A stretch of 64,000 nucleotides of DNA from Gallionella sp. (lineage in GTDB: Bacteria; Pseudomonadota; Gammaproteobacteria; Burkholderiales; Gallionellaceae): assembly GCA_028710565.1 (NCBI GenBank), contig JAQTTV010000004.1:1-64000 (forward strand). The letters are read 5' to 3'. The notes under the pieces are model-generated. The model was given only the letters and a program-made list of their open reading frames with translations, did no database searches and was not told the origin of the DNA. The position numbers and the translations under genes are program-made. Positions 53,364 to 61,968 of the stretch are shown here, piece by piece. Numbering within the stretch: position 1 is the stretch's first letter; each line of letters starts with the position of its first letter.

Positions 53364-55682
53364 TTGAACAACTATTCTATTTTAGTGCGTCGTTGGATGA
53401 TATCCCTTGCGATTGCGTTTACTTTTCTCATCCTTCCTGTGATTACACTGGGAGTTGCCGTCATTCTAACCTACCCCAAGCTCCCTTCATTGGAGGTACT
53501 CACTGACTATCATCCTAAAATCCCGTTGCAGGTGTACAGTGCCGAAGGTGTATTGCTAGGCGAGTTTGGTGAGGAAAGGCGCGCATTGGTCAAAATATCG
53601 GATGTGCCTGTTATCATGAAGCAGGCCATTTTGGCTGCTGAGGATGATCGTTTCTATCAACACGGCGGCGTGGATTATGTTGGCGTCATTCGCGCTGCCA
53701 TTTCCAACCTCACAGGGGGTTCTAAGCAAGGCGCAAGTACCATCACCATGCAAGTGGCGCGCAATTTCTTCCTGACCAAAGAAAAAACGTTCAGTCGTAA
53801 GTTTAATGAAGTGCTATTGGCCTTTAAAATAGAACACACCCTGAGCAAAGACGATATTTTTCAGCTTTATATCAACCAAATCTATCTGGGGCAACGTGCT
53901 TATGGCTTCGCCACGGCATCCCAAATTTACTTTGGCAAACCGCTTGATCAGATTTCCACAGCAGAAGCAGCGATGCTAGCGGGTTTACCCAAAGGTCCCT
54001 CCATCTACAATCCCGTCGTCAATCCCAAACGCGCTAAGCTGCGTCAGTTTTATGTACTAAGGCGTATGCACGAACTCAAATACATTGACGATGCGCAACT
54101 CAAATCAGCCCAGCTGGTCACGCTCAACACCAATCATCCCCAAGCCTTTTCTGTGCAAGCAGAATATTTGGCGGAGATGGTACGTGCTTTTATGTATGAC
54201 AAATACAAAGAAGATATTTACACCCAAGGCTTCAAGGTTTACACCACCATACGACAAGTTGACCAACAAGCCGCCTATCTAGCCGTGCGCAAAGGCGTAC
54301 TTGAATATGACCGTCGGCACGGTTATCGGGGACCCGAATCCTTTGTGGATTTAAGTAAAGGCACTGGTGATGAGTATCTTGAAGAGTCGTTGCAAGATGT
54401 GAGCGACAACGGCGATTTGATCCCCGCTATCGTCACCAGCGCGTCACCAAAACTGATTCGTGCTTATTGCAAAGGCGGTGAAATCGCTGAAATTACAGGC
54501 GATGCGTTAAAGTTTGTGCAACGCGCCCTCAGCAGCAAAGCGGCTCTCAATCAACGGATTAACATAGGATCCATTATCCGTTTACAAAAAGACGAAAAAG
54601 CGGTGTGGCAAATCAGTCAACTCCCACTTGTGGAGGCCTCGTTTGTGTCTGGCAGTCCTCAAGATGGTGCCATTTTCTCCCTCGTCGGCGGATTTGACTT
54701 TAATCGCAACAAGTTCAACCACATTACGCAAGCGTGGCGACAACCAGGTTCGAGCTTCAAACCTTTTATTTATTCCGCCTCACTGGAAAAGGGATTTACG
54801 CCAGCTACTGTTATCAATGATGCGCCTTTATCATTCGATGCCGCACAAACAGGCAGCGAACCTTGGCAACCTAAGAATTACGATGCCAAGTTTGATGGTC
54901 CTATGCGGATGCGCAAAGCCCTGATGAAATCCAAGAATATGGTTTCTATCCGTATTTTGCAGGCTATTTCGCCTGAATATGGGCAAGACTACATTACTAA
55001 ATTTGGTTTTGATGCAGACAAGCATCCACCTTATTTGACCACCGCATTGGGCGCTGGCTCGGTTACCTCTTTGCAAATGCTGACGGGCTATTCCGTATTT
55101 GCCAATGGCGGATACCGTGTCACACCGTACTTTATTCAACGTATAGAAGACAGCTCAGGCAAAATTATCGCCAAATCCACGCCATTTGTTGCCTCACAAA
55201 ATGCCGAGCGTGTCATTGATGTGCGTAATGCTTTTAGCATGGTCAGCATGATGCAGGATGTCGTGAAGCACGGCACAGCAACACGTGCTATGCAGCTTAA
55301 GCGACAAGATTTAGCAGGAAAAACAGGCACGACCAGTGACTCCATTGATGCTTGGTTTTGTGGCTTTCATCCTTCTGTGGTGGGTATTTCATGGATAGGC
55401 TTCGACCAACCGCGTAGCTTAGGGGATCACGAAACAGGGGGCGGAGCGGCGTTGCCCATGTGGATAAGTTATATGGGCACGGTACTAAAAGGCGTACCTG
55501 AAGCGGTGTACAACATGCCCGACAATATGGTGCAGGCACACATCAATGATAGTGGTCAATTAGAAGAAGGCAGTCCGATTTTGGAATATTTCTACAAAGA
55601 AAACTTGCCTTCCGCCACAAACAATAGCTTGCCAGACATGGAATCCGCACATGGTGACCAGATTCGGGAACAGTTGTACTAA
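53364..55682 (+). CDS. mrcA: Bifunctional class A penicillin-binding protein (PBP1A)
   Basis: A 772-residue cell-wall synthase. A signal-anchor helix (MISLAIAFTFLILPVITLGVAVILTY) is followed by a glycosyltransferase domain with EDDRFYQHGGVDYVGV (catalytic Glu), GASTITMQVARNFFLTKEKT and KFNEVLLAFKIE. An OB-like insertion and the transpeptidase with the three motifs SSFK (catalytic Ser in QPGSSFKPF), SKN and KTGT follow. The track starts at TTG 53364. The ATG at 53397 is also usable. The divergent pilM arrangement is widely conserved. Confidence 0.95.
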   Translation: MNNYSILVRRWMISLAIAFTFLILPVITLGVAVILTYPKLPSLEVLTDYHPKIPLQVYSAEGVLLGEFGEERRALVKISDVPVIMKQAILAAEDDRFYQHGGVDYVGVIRAAISNLTGGSKQGASTITMQVARNFFLTKEKTFSRKFNEVLLAFKIEHTLSKDDIFQLYINQIYLGQRAYGFATASQIYFGKPLDQISTAEAAMLAGLPKGPSIYNPVVNPKRAKLRQFYVLRRMHELKYIDDAQLKSAQLVTLNTNHPQAFSVQAEYLAEMVRAFMYDKYKEDIYTQGFKVYTTIRQVDQQAAYLAVRKGVLEYDRRHGYRGPESFVDLSKGTGDEYLEESLQDVSDNGDLIPAIVTSASPKLIRAYCKGGEIAEITGDALKFVQRALSSKAALNQRINIGSIIRLQKDEKAVWQISQLPLVEASFVSGSPQDGAIFSLVGGFDFNRNKFNHITQAWRQPGSSFKPFIYSASLEKGFTPATVINDAPLSFDAAQTGSEPWQPKNYDAKFDGPMRMRKALMKSKNMVSIRILQAISPEYGQDYITKFGFDADKHPPYLTTALGAGSVTSLQMLTGYSVFANGGYRVTPYFIQRIEDSSGKIIAKSTPFVASQNAERVIDVRNAFSMVSMMQDVVKHGTATRAMQLKRQDLAGKTGTTSDSIDAWFCGFHPSVVGISWIGFDQPRSLGDHETGGGAALPMWISYMGTVLKGVPEAVYNMPDNMVQAHINDSGQLEEGSPILEYFYKENLPSATNNSLPDMESAHGDQIREQLY

Positions 55683-55729
55683 TTCGGGTAGAATTCGCGC
55701 CTTCGATTTAACGCCGCAGAGAGTCCAGT

Positions 55730-57391
55730 ATGAGCAGCACACCCATCGTTTCTAATTTTATTCGCAGCATGATTGATGCCGATTTGGCGAGTGGCAAGCA
55801 CAGTGCGATACAAACGCGCTTCCCGCCTGAACCGAATGGCTACTTGCATATCGGTCATGCCAAGTCTATTTGCCTGAATTTTGGTTTGGCGCAAGACTAT
55901 CAGGGCAAGTGCAATTTGCGCTTTGACGATACCAATCCCGAAAAAGAAAGCGAAGAATACGCGCTGTCGATTCAAGACGATGTGCGCTGGCTGGGTTTTG
56001 AATGGAACGGCGAAATACGCTGGGCTTCGGACTATTTCGAGCAATTGTATGATTTTGCAGTGGAATTGATTAGCAAAGGCTTGGCTTACGTCGATGATTT
56101 AACGCCAGAACAAATGCGCGAATATCGCGGTACGCTGACCCAAGCAGGTAAAAACAGCCCGAACCGTGACAGCACCGTCGCCAAGAATTTGGATTTATTC
56201 ACGCGGATGCGGGCGGGCGAGTTTGCCGATGGCGCGATGGTACTGCGCGCCAAAATCGACATGAGTTCGCCCAACATCAATCTGCGCGACCCCGTGATTT
56301 ACCGCATTCGTCGTGCACATCACATTCGCACGGGCGACAAGTGGTGCATTTACCCCATGTACGACTACACGCATTGCATTTCCGATGCGTTGGAAGGCAT
56401 CACGCATTCGCTGTGTACGCTGGAATTTGAAGACCATCGCCCGCTGTACGACTGGGTGTTGGACAACATCACCATTCCTTGCCACCCGCAACAAACCGAA
56501 TTTTCTCGTTTGGAACTGCATTACACCATCACCAGCAAACGTAAATTGCTGCAATTGGTCAATGAAATGCACGTTACAGGTTGGGACGATCCGCGTATGC
56601 CCACCATTTCAGGCATGCGCCGCCGAGGCTACACACCCGAAGGGCTCCGCGAATTTTCGCAACGCATCGGCGTTTCCAAAAGCAATAACACCGTGGATAT
56701 GGGCGTATTGGAATCCGCCGTGCGTGAGGATTTGGAAGGCAAAGCACATCGCGTCATGGCGGTGATCCATCCGTTGAAAGTGGTGATTACCAACTTTGTG
56801 GACGGCGAAACGACCTCACGCGAAGCGGATTTCCATCCTAACCATCCTGAACAAGGTGCGCGTCTCGTGCCGTTTGGGCGTGAAATTTGGATTGAAGCGG
56901 ACGACTTTTCCGAAGCTCCGCCCGCAGGTTGGAAGCGTTTGACCGTGGGTGGCGAAGTGCGGCTGCGCCACAGCTATGTGATGCGCTGCGATGAAGTGGT
57001 CAAAGATGCGGCAGGTAATATCGTCGAATTACGTGCGTCGATTGATCCCGATACCTTAGGTAAAAATCCCGTCGGGCGCAAAGTCAAAGGCGTGATTCAC
57101 TGGGTTTCTGTCGCCGATGCCGTGTCCGCCGAAGTGCGTTTATACGACCGTTTATTCACCGTTCCCGAACCCGATGCCGACCGCGAAGTGGATTTCTGCA
57201 CTTATTTGAATCCCGAATCCTTGACCGTGGTACAAGGGTGGGTAGAACCGTCCGTGCAAAATGCCGAACCCGAAACCCGCTTCCAATTTGAGCGGCTAGG
57301 CTACTTCTGCACCGACCGCCGCGATCATCAAACGGGTGAAAAACTCGTATTTAATCGCACGGTTACGCTGAAGGATGCTTGGACAAAGTAG
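55730..57391 (+). CDS. glnS: Glutaminyl-tRNA synthetase
   Basis: A 553-residue class I synthetase. HIGH motif is [14 protein letters not shown], the [10 protein letters not shown] nucleotide-binding segment follows, and the KMSKS equivalent is [40 protein letters not shown] and the C-terminal anticodon-binding barrels are all standard for GlnRS and distinct from GltX. Starts 47 bp after the PBP gene, possibly with it. The 3' flank carries a REP-like tgggtacgaattcattcgtacatcgccca. Confidence 0.96.
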   Translation: MSSTPIVSNFIRSMIDADLASGKHSAIQTRFPPEPNGYLHIGHAKSICLNFGLAQDYQGKCNLRFDDTNPEKESEEYALSIQDDVRWLGFEWNGEIRWASDYFEQLYDFAVELISKGLAYVDDLTPEQMREYRGTLTQAGKNSPNRDSTVAKNLDLFTRMRAGEFADGAMVLRAKIDMSSPNINLRDPVIYRIRRAHHIRTGDKWCIYPMYDYTHCISDALEGITHSLCTLEFEDHRPLYDWVLDNITIPCHPQQTEFSRLELHYTITSKRKLLQLVNEMHVTGWDDPRMPTISGMRRRGYTPEGLREFSQRIGVSKSNNTVDMGVLESAVREDLEGKAHRVMAVIHPLKVVITNFVDGETTSREADFHPNHPEQGARLVPFGREIWIEADDFSEAPPAGWKRLTVGGEVRLRHSYVMRCDEVVKDAAGNIVELRASIDPDTLGKNPVGRKVKGVIHWVSVADAVSAEVRLYDRLFTVPEPDADREVDFCTYLNPESLTVVQGWVEPSVQNAEPETRFQFERLGYFCTDRRDHQTGEKLVFNRTVTLKDAWTK

Positions 57392-57439
57392 GGTTGAGTG
57401 GGTACGAATTCATTCGTACATCGCCCACTAGCTAGGTAA

Positions 57440-57455
57440 GGTGCGCCGTGCGCAC
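57440..57455. repeat. Palindromic REP unit, left of the Ig-domain gene
   Basis: GGTGCGCCGTGCGCAC, inverted copy at 58294-58308. The two lie on each side of the Ig-domain gene. Confidence 0.65.
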
Positions 57456-57528
57456 TTACCCACAAATCGCCGCCCACTTCGGCGTACATTTCACAACCCT
57501 AGGACGAATCGTGAGAGAGGCGGAAACA
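57448..57528 (+). pseudogene. C-terminal fragment of a REP-associated tyrosine transposase (RAYT) joined to the next gene
   Basis: The frame RTYPQIAAHFGVHFTTLGRIVREAE has the helix-turn-helix 'Y-x-x-IA-x-HFGVHY-x-T-V-SR' found at the C-terminus of RAYT proteins. The upstream part is missing. It is in frame with the Ig-domain gene, which explains the track's over-long ORF. Confidence 0.6.
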
Positions 57529-58269
57529 ATGAAAGAGACAACGAAAATTCAATCCCGAAAATTGAATGCGAAAGTGCTGTGCTGCGCATTGGGTTTGATG
57601 GGGGTCGTGAGTGGCGGGGATGCACAATGCTACGATGCTAGACCTGACTCCGTGGTTCTGAACATCAAGCCTCCGCAGCAAGTTGACATCAAAACCAGCA
57701 TCAACCTCATGTCTGCTCAAGAGGTATTGCCACCCATCATGCTGGCAGCAGCAACCACCACGGATGCGACCAGTGTACCTGCGACTGCGGCGACTCAAAA
57801 GGTTAAATATGATGCGGTGTATAGCATGTGTGGTCCCATGCACAGTGCAGATCAAGTGCCTTATAACATTGAGAGGGATAATGGCGTGAGTCCAATGACA
57901 CCAATTTATTCATTGATGTTTGGTAGAGGCATGACCGTTGAACAAATTAGTGCTACACCAGTTAACATCAAAGTGTTGAAAGCTCCAACGCATGGTGAAC
58001 TTGTGCCATCAGATGCTACATCCTTTACTTACCACGCCAATTCGGGCTACCTCGGCTCCGACCAAATGGTCTTTGAAGTAGAAACCATGGGCAAGAAATT
58101 CAAGGTTGTTCAGACCGTGGTCGTTCACAACTCTGGCAATCTAGACTATCCCACGAGTGCAGCTATCAAGGAATTTAACAGGGTATGCCCAAGCGACAAG
58201 CGCAGCTCTCTCGATATGATCGGGAAGCCAGACTGGGTGCACCATGCGCAAGCTGTTAAAACCGTTTAA
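57529..58269 (+). CDS. Exported protein with one Ig-like (Big_9/cadherin-like) domain
   Basis: About 246 residues from the ATG at 57529 (MKETTKIQSRKLNAK). A signal peptide LNAKVLCCALGLMGVVSGGDA lies behind a basic start. The C-terminal half contains TPVNIKVLKAPTHGELVPSDATSFTYHANSGYLGSDQMVFEVETMGKKFKVVQTVVVHN, the 'P-x-HG-x-L...FTYTPN-x-GY-x-G-x-D' strand pattern of bacterial Ig/cadherin-like domains. Several cysteines may form disulfides. No neighbour suggests a role. It lies between two REP units, so horizontal movement is possible. Confidence 0.8.
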   Translation: MKETTKIQSRKLNAKVLCCALGLMGVVSGGDAQCYDARPDSVVLNIKPPQQVDIKTSINLMSAQEVLPPIMLAAATTTDATSVPATAATQKVKYDAVYSMCGPMHSADQVPYNIERDNGVSPMTPIYSLMFGRGMTVEQISATPVNIKVLKAPTHGELVPSDATSFTYHANSGYLGSDQMVFEVETMGKKFKVVQTVVVHNSGNLDYPTSAAIKEFNRVCPSDKRSSLDMIGKPDWVHHAQAVKTV

Positions 58270-58293
58270 TTTCAATAGCATGTTGAATTTACG

Positions 58294-58308
58294 GTGCGCA
58301 CGGCGCAC
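58294..58308. repeat. Palindromic REP unit, right of the Ig-domain gene
   Basis: GTGCGCACGGCGCAC, inverse of 57440-57455. Confidence 0.65.
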
Positions 58309-58386
58309 CCCACCCCTCTCACAATTTGACCATCTTGCCTAAGATAAGTAAGATGCCTATGTTGTCTAACAATATGGGCTATACAA

Positions 58387-58656
58387 ATGCAAATCGTCAC
58401 CTCAGGAAAAGTGCAATCTAATTTTGGCGCGATTGCCGAAATCGCCAAATTTGGTGAACCTGTCACCATTACCCAATATGGTCGCCCCACGCTATTACTC
58501 ATCCGCTATCAAGACGGGATAGATGCCTTGCGGGAACTAGCCGCCAAAAACATGACGGCATGGCTAGAAGGGCGGTCGCAAACCGCACCCAATGCCGCGC
58601 TCGATATTGCCGAAGACGATCTCAACGCGATCATCCATGCAGAAATCGCCAAATAA
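58387..58656 (+). CDS. Type II antitoxin, Phd/YefM family
   Basis: An 89-residue protein. IVTSGKVQSNFGAIAEIAKFGEPVTITQYGRPTLLLI is a Phd/YefM-type N-terminal DNA-binding and dimerisation fold, followed by a flexible acidic C-terminal arm that would wrap the toxin. It overlaps the PIN-toxin gene by 20 bp. As with other such antitoxins it should repress its own promoter. Confidence 0.85.
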   Translation: MQIVTSGKVQSNFGAIAEIAKFGEPVTITQYGRPTLLLIRYQDGIDALRELAAKNMTAWLEGRSQTAPNAALDIAEDDLNAIIHAEIAK

Positions 58657-59077
58657 AACCAAAGTCGTCATCGACACCAACATCCTGCTCAGTGCCGCCA
58701 TCAAGCCAAACAGCACCGCAGCAAAAGCACTCTATAAAGCCGTCACCGAATGCGATATTTTCATCTCCCAAGCCACTTTTGGCGAACTGGCAGAAGTTAT
58801 TCAGCGCAACAAATTTGACCCCTATTTCACCAACACCGAATACACCAGACTTGAATTTTTAACCCGATTTTTTGCACTTTGTATTCAGGTATCAATAACC
58901 CAGCCCATCACCGATTGCATTGATCCCAAAGACAATAAATTCCTAGAAGTTGCCATCGCCTCAGGCGCGAGTATTTTGGTTTCTGGCGACAAAAAACATC
59001 TGCTCTCCATGAATCCCTACCACGGCGTACAAATTATCACCGCCGCCGCATTTCTTGCTGAGTCCGCAACTTCGTAA
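58637..59077 (+). CDS. PIN-domain toxin (VapC-like)
   Basis: About 146 residues from the ATG at 58637. KVVIDTNILLSAAIKPNS with the first Asp, FGELAEVIQR (Glu), DCIDPKDNKFLEVAIASGASILVSGDKKHLLSM with the later acidic residues make a complete PIN RNase active site. The group is the 'putative toxin-antitoxin system toxin component, PIN family' (COG1569), which cleaves RNA. It is translationally coupled to the antitoxin. The track's earlier ATG (58592) is within the antitoxin and less likely. Confidence 0.88.
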   Translation: MQKSPNKTKVVIDTNILLSAAIKPNSTAAKALYKAVTECDIFISQATFGELAEVIQRNKFDPYFTNTEYTRLEFLTRFFALCIQVSITQPITDCIDPKDNKFLEVAIASGASILVSGDKKHLLSMNPYHGVQIITAAAFLAESATS

Positions 59078-59114
59078 GATTCTGGGGGATTTTTCTTGTC
59101 TTTTTTGCACATGG

Positions 59115-59291
59115 AAAGGGGTCAGGTTTTTCGTTATCGCATTTGTGTCTTAAAATAGCCGCACGATGACCAGACCTTTACGACTTGAACTTGCAGGCGC
59201 ACTATCACGTCACGGGGGGATGGACACGAGAATGCCTATCTTTCTGATGCAGAAATTAAGGAAATGAGACCATGAAAAACCTGACCCCTTT
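59115..59291 (+). pseudogene. Decayed RAYT (REP-associated tyrosine transposase) element in inverted repeats
   Basis: Inverted ends aaaggggtcaggtttttc (59115) and gaaaaacctgacccctttg (59274) enclose the relic. From the ATG at 59166 it reads TRPLRLELAGALSRHG, like the RAYT start 'ARPLRIEYAGAxYHV-x-SRG', and, after a frameshift, DGHENAYLSDAEIKE, like 'GDGRENIYLSDxDRE'. About 85 percent of the gene is gone. Confidence 0.72.
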
Positions 59292-59458
59292 GCTCATGTA
59301 ATTTGGGAAAATTAAATGCGAAGCTGACCCTTTTTGACCCTTATTGCCCCCTTGTATCCACGTTAAATCATCAACAGCCCCATTTCCCTAATAAATCATT
59401 GACTTTTGTTTGTCTATTGTACTAACATTTCAGCCTCGTCTATCCACTGGAGCTTTTT

Positions 59459-59755
59459 ATGGAATCTACTTTAATAATGCCCAATCGTGCTGCGCGGGCG
59501 GCGCGATTGGGGGTGCGAGCGACCTTGGAGCAGGAGGCGATTTTGCGGCGGGCTGCTGCGGTGGCGCATCAGTCGTTGACGGATTTTATTTTGGCGAGTG
59601 CTTGCCTTGCCGCCGAACAGACTTTGTTAGACCAGCGTTTGTTTGTGGTGGCAGGGAGCGAATACCAAAATTTATTGGAGTTGTTGGATCGTCCCGCGCA
59701 AGATAATGCGGGTTTGCGCGATTTGTTTGCCCGTACCGCACCTTGGGCGGTGTAA
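59459..59755 (+). CDS. DUF1778 (TacA-like) antitoxin
   Basis: A 98-residue ribbon-helix-helix antitoxin. RAARAARLGVRATLEQEAILRRAAAVAHQSLTDFILASACLAAEQTLLDQRLFVV is the DUF1778 domain. The C-terminus (LLELLDRPAQDNAGLRDLFARTAPW) is the toxin-binding arm. Its stop overlaps the toxin start (TAATG). Confidence 0.9.
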   Translation: MESTLIMPNRAARAARLGVRATLEQEAILRRAAAVAHQSLTDFILASACLAAEQTLLDQRLFVVAGSEYQNLLELLDRPAQDNAGLRDLFARTAPWAV

Positions 59756-60246
59756 TGTTGCGCGGTGTTGAATCGTTGCAGGCGGAGCATGATCTGACGG
59801 GATTCGATTGCGGCAAACCTGCGTTAAACGATTGGTTGCTCCGCCACGCCCGCCAAGCGCAAAGCAGCGGTTCGGCAAAAACCTTTGTGGTGGTGGATAC
59901 GCAGCGTGTGGTGGGGTATTTTAGCTTGACCGTAGGACAAGTGGAAACGTGGGACGCACCTGAGCGTATTCGCAAGGGCATGGGGCAATATCCGATTCCC
60001 GTGGTGATTTTGGCGCGTTTAGCCGTGGCGACAGCAGCACAAGGTCAGGGCATAGGCGTGGGATTGTTGCAAGATGCGATTCGTCGCACCTTGTCTATCG
60101 CCGAACAAGCAGGCATTCGCGCTTTGCTCACCCATCCCATCGACGCACCCGCCGCCGCATTTTATCGCCGTTTCGGATTTGAACCCTCCCCCTTGCAAAC
60201 CACGCAATTGTTGCTGCTGCTCAAAGATGCACGGCGAATGCTGTAG
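59755..60246 (+). CDS. GNAT-family toxin (TacT-like)
   Basis: About 163 residues from the ATG at 59755. GFDCGKPALNDWLLRHARQAQSSGSAKTFVVVDTQRVVGYFSLTVGQVE, LARLAVATAAQGQGIGVGLLQDAIRRTL (acetyl-CoA loop) and FYRRFGFEP are the TacT/AtaT2-type GNAT toxin pattern. Known members acetylate the amino group on charged tRNAs and stop translation. It forms a complete pair with the upstream DUF1778 antitoxin. Confidence 0.9.
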   Translation: MLRGVESLQAEHDLTGFDCGKPALNDWLLRHARQAQSSGSAKTFVVVDTQRVVGYFSLTVGQVETWDAPERIRKGMGQYPIPVVILARLAVATAAQGQGIGVGLLQDAIRRTLSIAEQAGIRALLTHPIDAPAAAFYRRFGFEPSPLQTTQLLLLLKDARRML

Positions 60247-60304
60247 ATGCGTGGAAAGACGGATGGTAGATCTGTATGCAATAAGGGAAGCGTCTGTGAT
60301 GACG

Positions 60305-60392
60305 ACGAATGAGGGACGTAGGGGCGATTAGCGTAGAGGGATTTTGAGAATTGAAATGCGAAAACATATTACGATGCTGACCCCTTTGACCG
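60305..60392 (+). repeat. Left arm of about 95-bp inverted repeat around the P63C gene
   Basis: gaatgagggacgtaggggcgattagcgtagagggattttgagaattgaaatgcgaaaacatattacgatgctgacccctttgacc. The inverse lies at 61804-61902 with a few mismatches and a 14-base indel. Confidence 0.8.
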
Positions 60393-60407
60393 CCTTTGAC
60401 CGAAAGA

Positions 60408-60528
60408 AGGCAGACAGCCGCAAAGGTGGGCTAAAGGGAGGAAAGGCGCGAGCCGATAAGCTCACACGCCAGAGGAACGGTCAGAGATTGCAAAGAAGGC
60501 AGCGCAAAAGCGTTGGGGTAGTTAAAAC
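60408..60528 (+). pseudogene. Fragment with GGKARADKLT motif (relic of a P63C-type or similar gene start)
   Basis: DRKKADSRKGGLKGGKARADKLT and, after frame change, PEERSEIAKKAAQKRWG resembles the N-terminal 'RAKGGIARADKLTPEQRSEIAKKGAAARWG' of the P63C gene that lies beside it on the opposite strand. It is truncated and frameshifted. Confidence 0.55.
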
Positions 60529-61505
60529 TCAAAGTCTTGCTGCCCGCCAAATCGTTCACTGATTTTATTTTCGTATTCCGCTTTTGTTTTCGATGATTCT
60601 GACATTTCAAGAACTCGCCCAAGTTGCATACGCAAAGCTCTAGCGCCCACGTCATTCAAAAATTGAAATAGCTTTTTATTCCTGTCTCCTCCATCCGATT
60701 TAAGCGCCCTTATAAGTTCAAGAATTTTTCCATTACTTTTTGCTAGTGGATAATAGATATGCCTTACAGTTAGATGCTTAAAATGCCACGACCTACCGCG
60801 ATCTAATACTGGTATTTCATATAGTCTATGCCATTCTGTATATAGCTCAACGGGGAACTCGCTCTCATATTTCTTTGCTTCATCCTGAACATACAATTTG
60901 AATGCCGCAATTACTTCTTCTTTGGTTCTATCAAAACCAGACAGAGCATAGACAAGACCTTGGATACCAGCTTTTGCCGATGCGTTTACGATTATGTGAG
61001 CTTGCTTGACTGCATTAGATTCTGGTTTTAGCTTGCCGTCGCTTTCTGCCTTAAGAATTGCCTTGCAAATATCAATAAGAATAGTAACGTCATATCCGTT
61101 AGCAACGCTTGATTGTGCAGGATGGCCAGACGGCAAAACCCTAACCGATTGAAAGATAATAGGATTATTTATTTTCTCGGTTAACTCTGGCCAGATATAT
61201 TCGGTCATTGTTTTATTGAACACAAATCTGGGAAGCCTCGTTCCACCATCTCCAAGACCTAAAGCAACTCCCATTCCACTTTGCGAAATAACCGCTGTTT
61301 TGTTCTTGTCATTTAGGACATAGCATTCAACATCAATTCCAAAGTCCTTTTTGAAATTCCCTTTATGGGTAGCTTTTAAAGTCTCCGCACCCCATCTGGC
61401 AGCAGCTCCTTTTTTGGCTATCTCGCTTCGTTGCTCTGGAGTTAATTTATCAGCCCTTGCAATACCGCCTTTTGCGCGACCTTTTGGTTCATTATTATCA
61501 TTCAT
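60522..61505 (-). CDS. P63C-domain protein (prophage/plasmid-associated)
   Basis: A 327-residue protein with codon use and base composition more AT-rich than its neighbours. N-terminus: a basic RAKGGIARADKLTPEQRSEIAKKGAAARWG motif that often begins such proteins. C-terminal 110 residues: ELYTEWHRLYEIPVLDRGRSWHFKHLTVRHIYYPLAKSNGKILELIRAL, similar to the P63C domain. The function of P63C proteins is unknown. They are often phage- or plasmid-borne. The gene has a promoter with repeated GCTTGCAT motifs upstream and lies inside large inverted repeats. Confidence 0.75.
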   Translation of the reverse strand: MNDNNEPKGRAKGGIARADKLTPEQRSEIAKKGAAARWGAETLKATHKGNFKKDFGIDVECYVLNDKNKTAVISQSGMGVALGLGDGGTRLPRFVFNKTMTEYIWPELTEKINNPIIFQSVRVLPSGHPAQSSVANGYDVTILIDICKAILKAESDGKLKPESNAVKQAHIIVNASAKAGIQGLVYALSGFDRTKEEVIAAFKLYVQDEAKKYESEFPVELYTEWHRLYEIPVLDRGRSWHFKHLTVRHIYYPLAKSNGKILELIRALKSDGGDRNKKLFQFLNDVGARALRMQLGRVLEMSESSKTKAEYENKISERFGGQQDFEF

Positions 61506-61527
61506 GTAAGCATCCTTTGTTTAATAT

Positions 61528-61592
61528 ATGCTTGCATTGTAGATTAGTATTACAGCATGATGCAAGCACTGTTTTTAATTTAATGCTTGCAT
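61528..61592. promoter_or_regulatory. Promoter/operator of the P63C gene
   Basis: Leftward -35 TTGCAT (61560-61565) and -10 TACAAT (61536-61541) are spaced 18 bp apart. Three ATGCTTGCAT / ATGCAAGCA motifs (61528-61537, 61560-61568, 61583-61592) overlap or flank it and look like repressor sites. Confidence 0.55.
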
Positions 61593-61646
61593 GTTTATAT
61601 TAACTCAAGCATCATGAGCATTATGAAATGTTGTTTGGGAGAAAAA

Positions 61647-61806
61647 ATGGCGAACCAACTATCAAACGAGAAACGCGCACAAATCCTTTCTTGCTTATGT
61701 GAAGGAATGGGGGTAAACGCTACAACGCACATCGAAGAATACAGTTTTGAAGTTGCTTGCTGACGCTGGCGAAGCCTGCGCAAAGTTTCAAGATGAAGCG
61801 ATGAGG
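61647..61806 (+). pseudogene. 5' fragment of an IS1-type transposase
   Basis: MANQLSNEKRAQILSCLCEGMGVNATT followed after a frameshift by TVLKLLADAGEACAKFQDEAMR matches the N-terminal helix-turn-helix region of IS1-family InsA/InsAB proteins ('MANKLP-EK-x-AQIL-x-LVEGMS-x-RAxxR... TV-x-KLL-x-DAG-x-AC'). The rest of the element is missing. Confidence 0.7.
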
Positions 61807-61902
61807 TCAAAGGGGGCAGCATCGCAATATGTTTTCGCATTTCAATTCTCCCGTTCAAAACCCAAAATCCCTCTACGCTAATCGCACATACGTCCCTCAT
61901 TC
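61804..61902 (-). repeat. Right arm of the inverted repeat around the P63C gene
   Basis: Its reverse complement gaatgagggacgtatgtgcgattagcgtagagggattttg...gagaattgaaatgcgaaaacatattgcgatgctg matches the left arm at 60305 apart from a 14-base insertion and a few changes. A copy of tacgggctacgaatgaggga extends beyond. Confidence 0.8.
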
Positions 61903-61968
61903 GTAGCCCGTACGCAATACGGGAAACGTTCGCCATTGCATAAATCCCGTATTGCATACGGGCTACCC

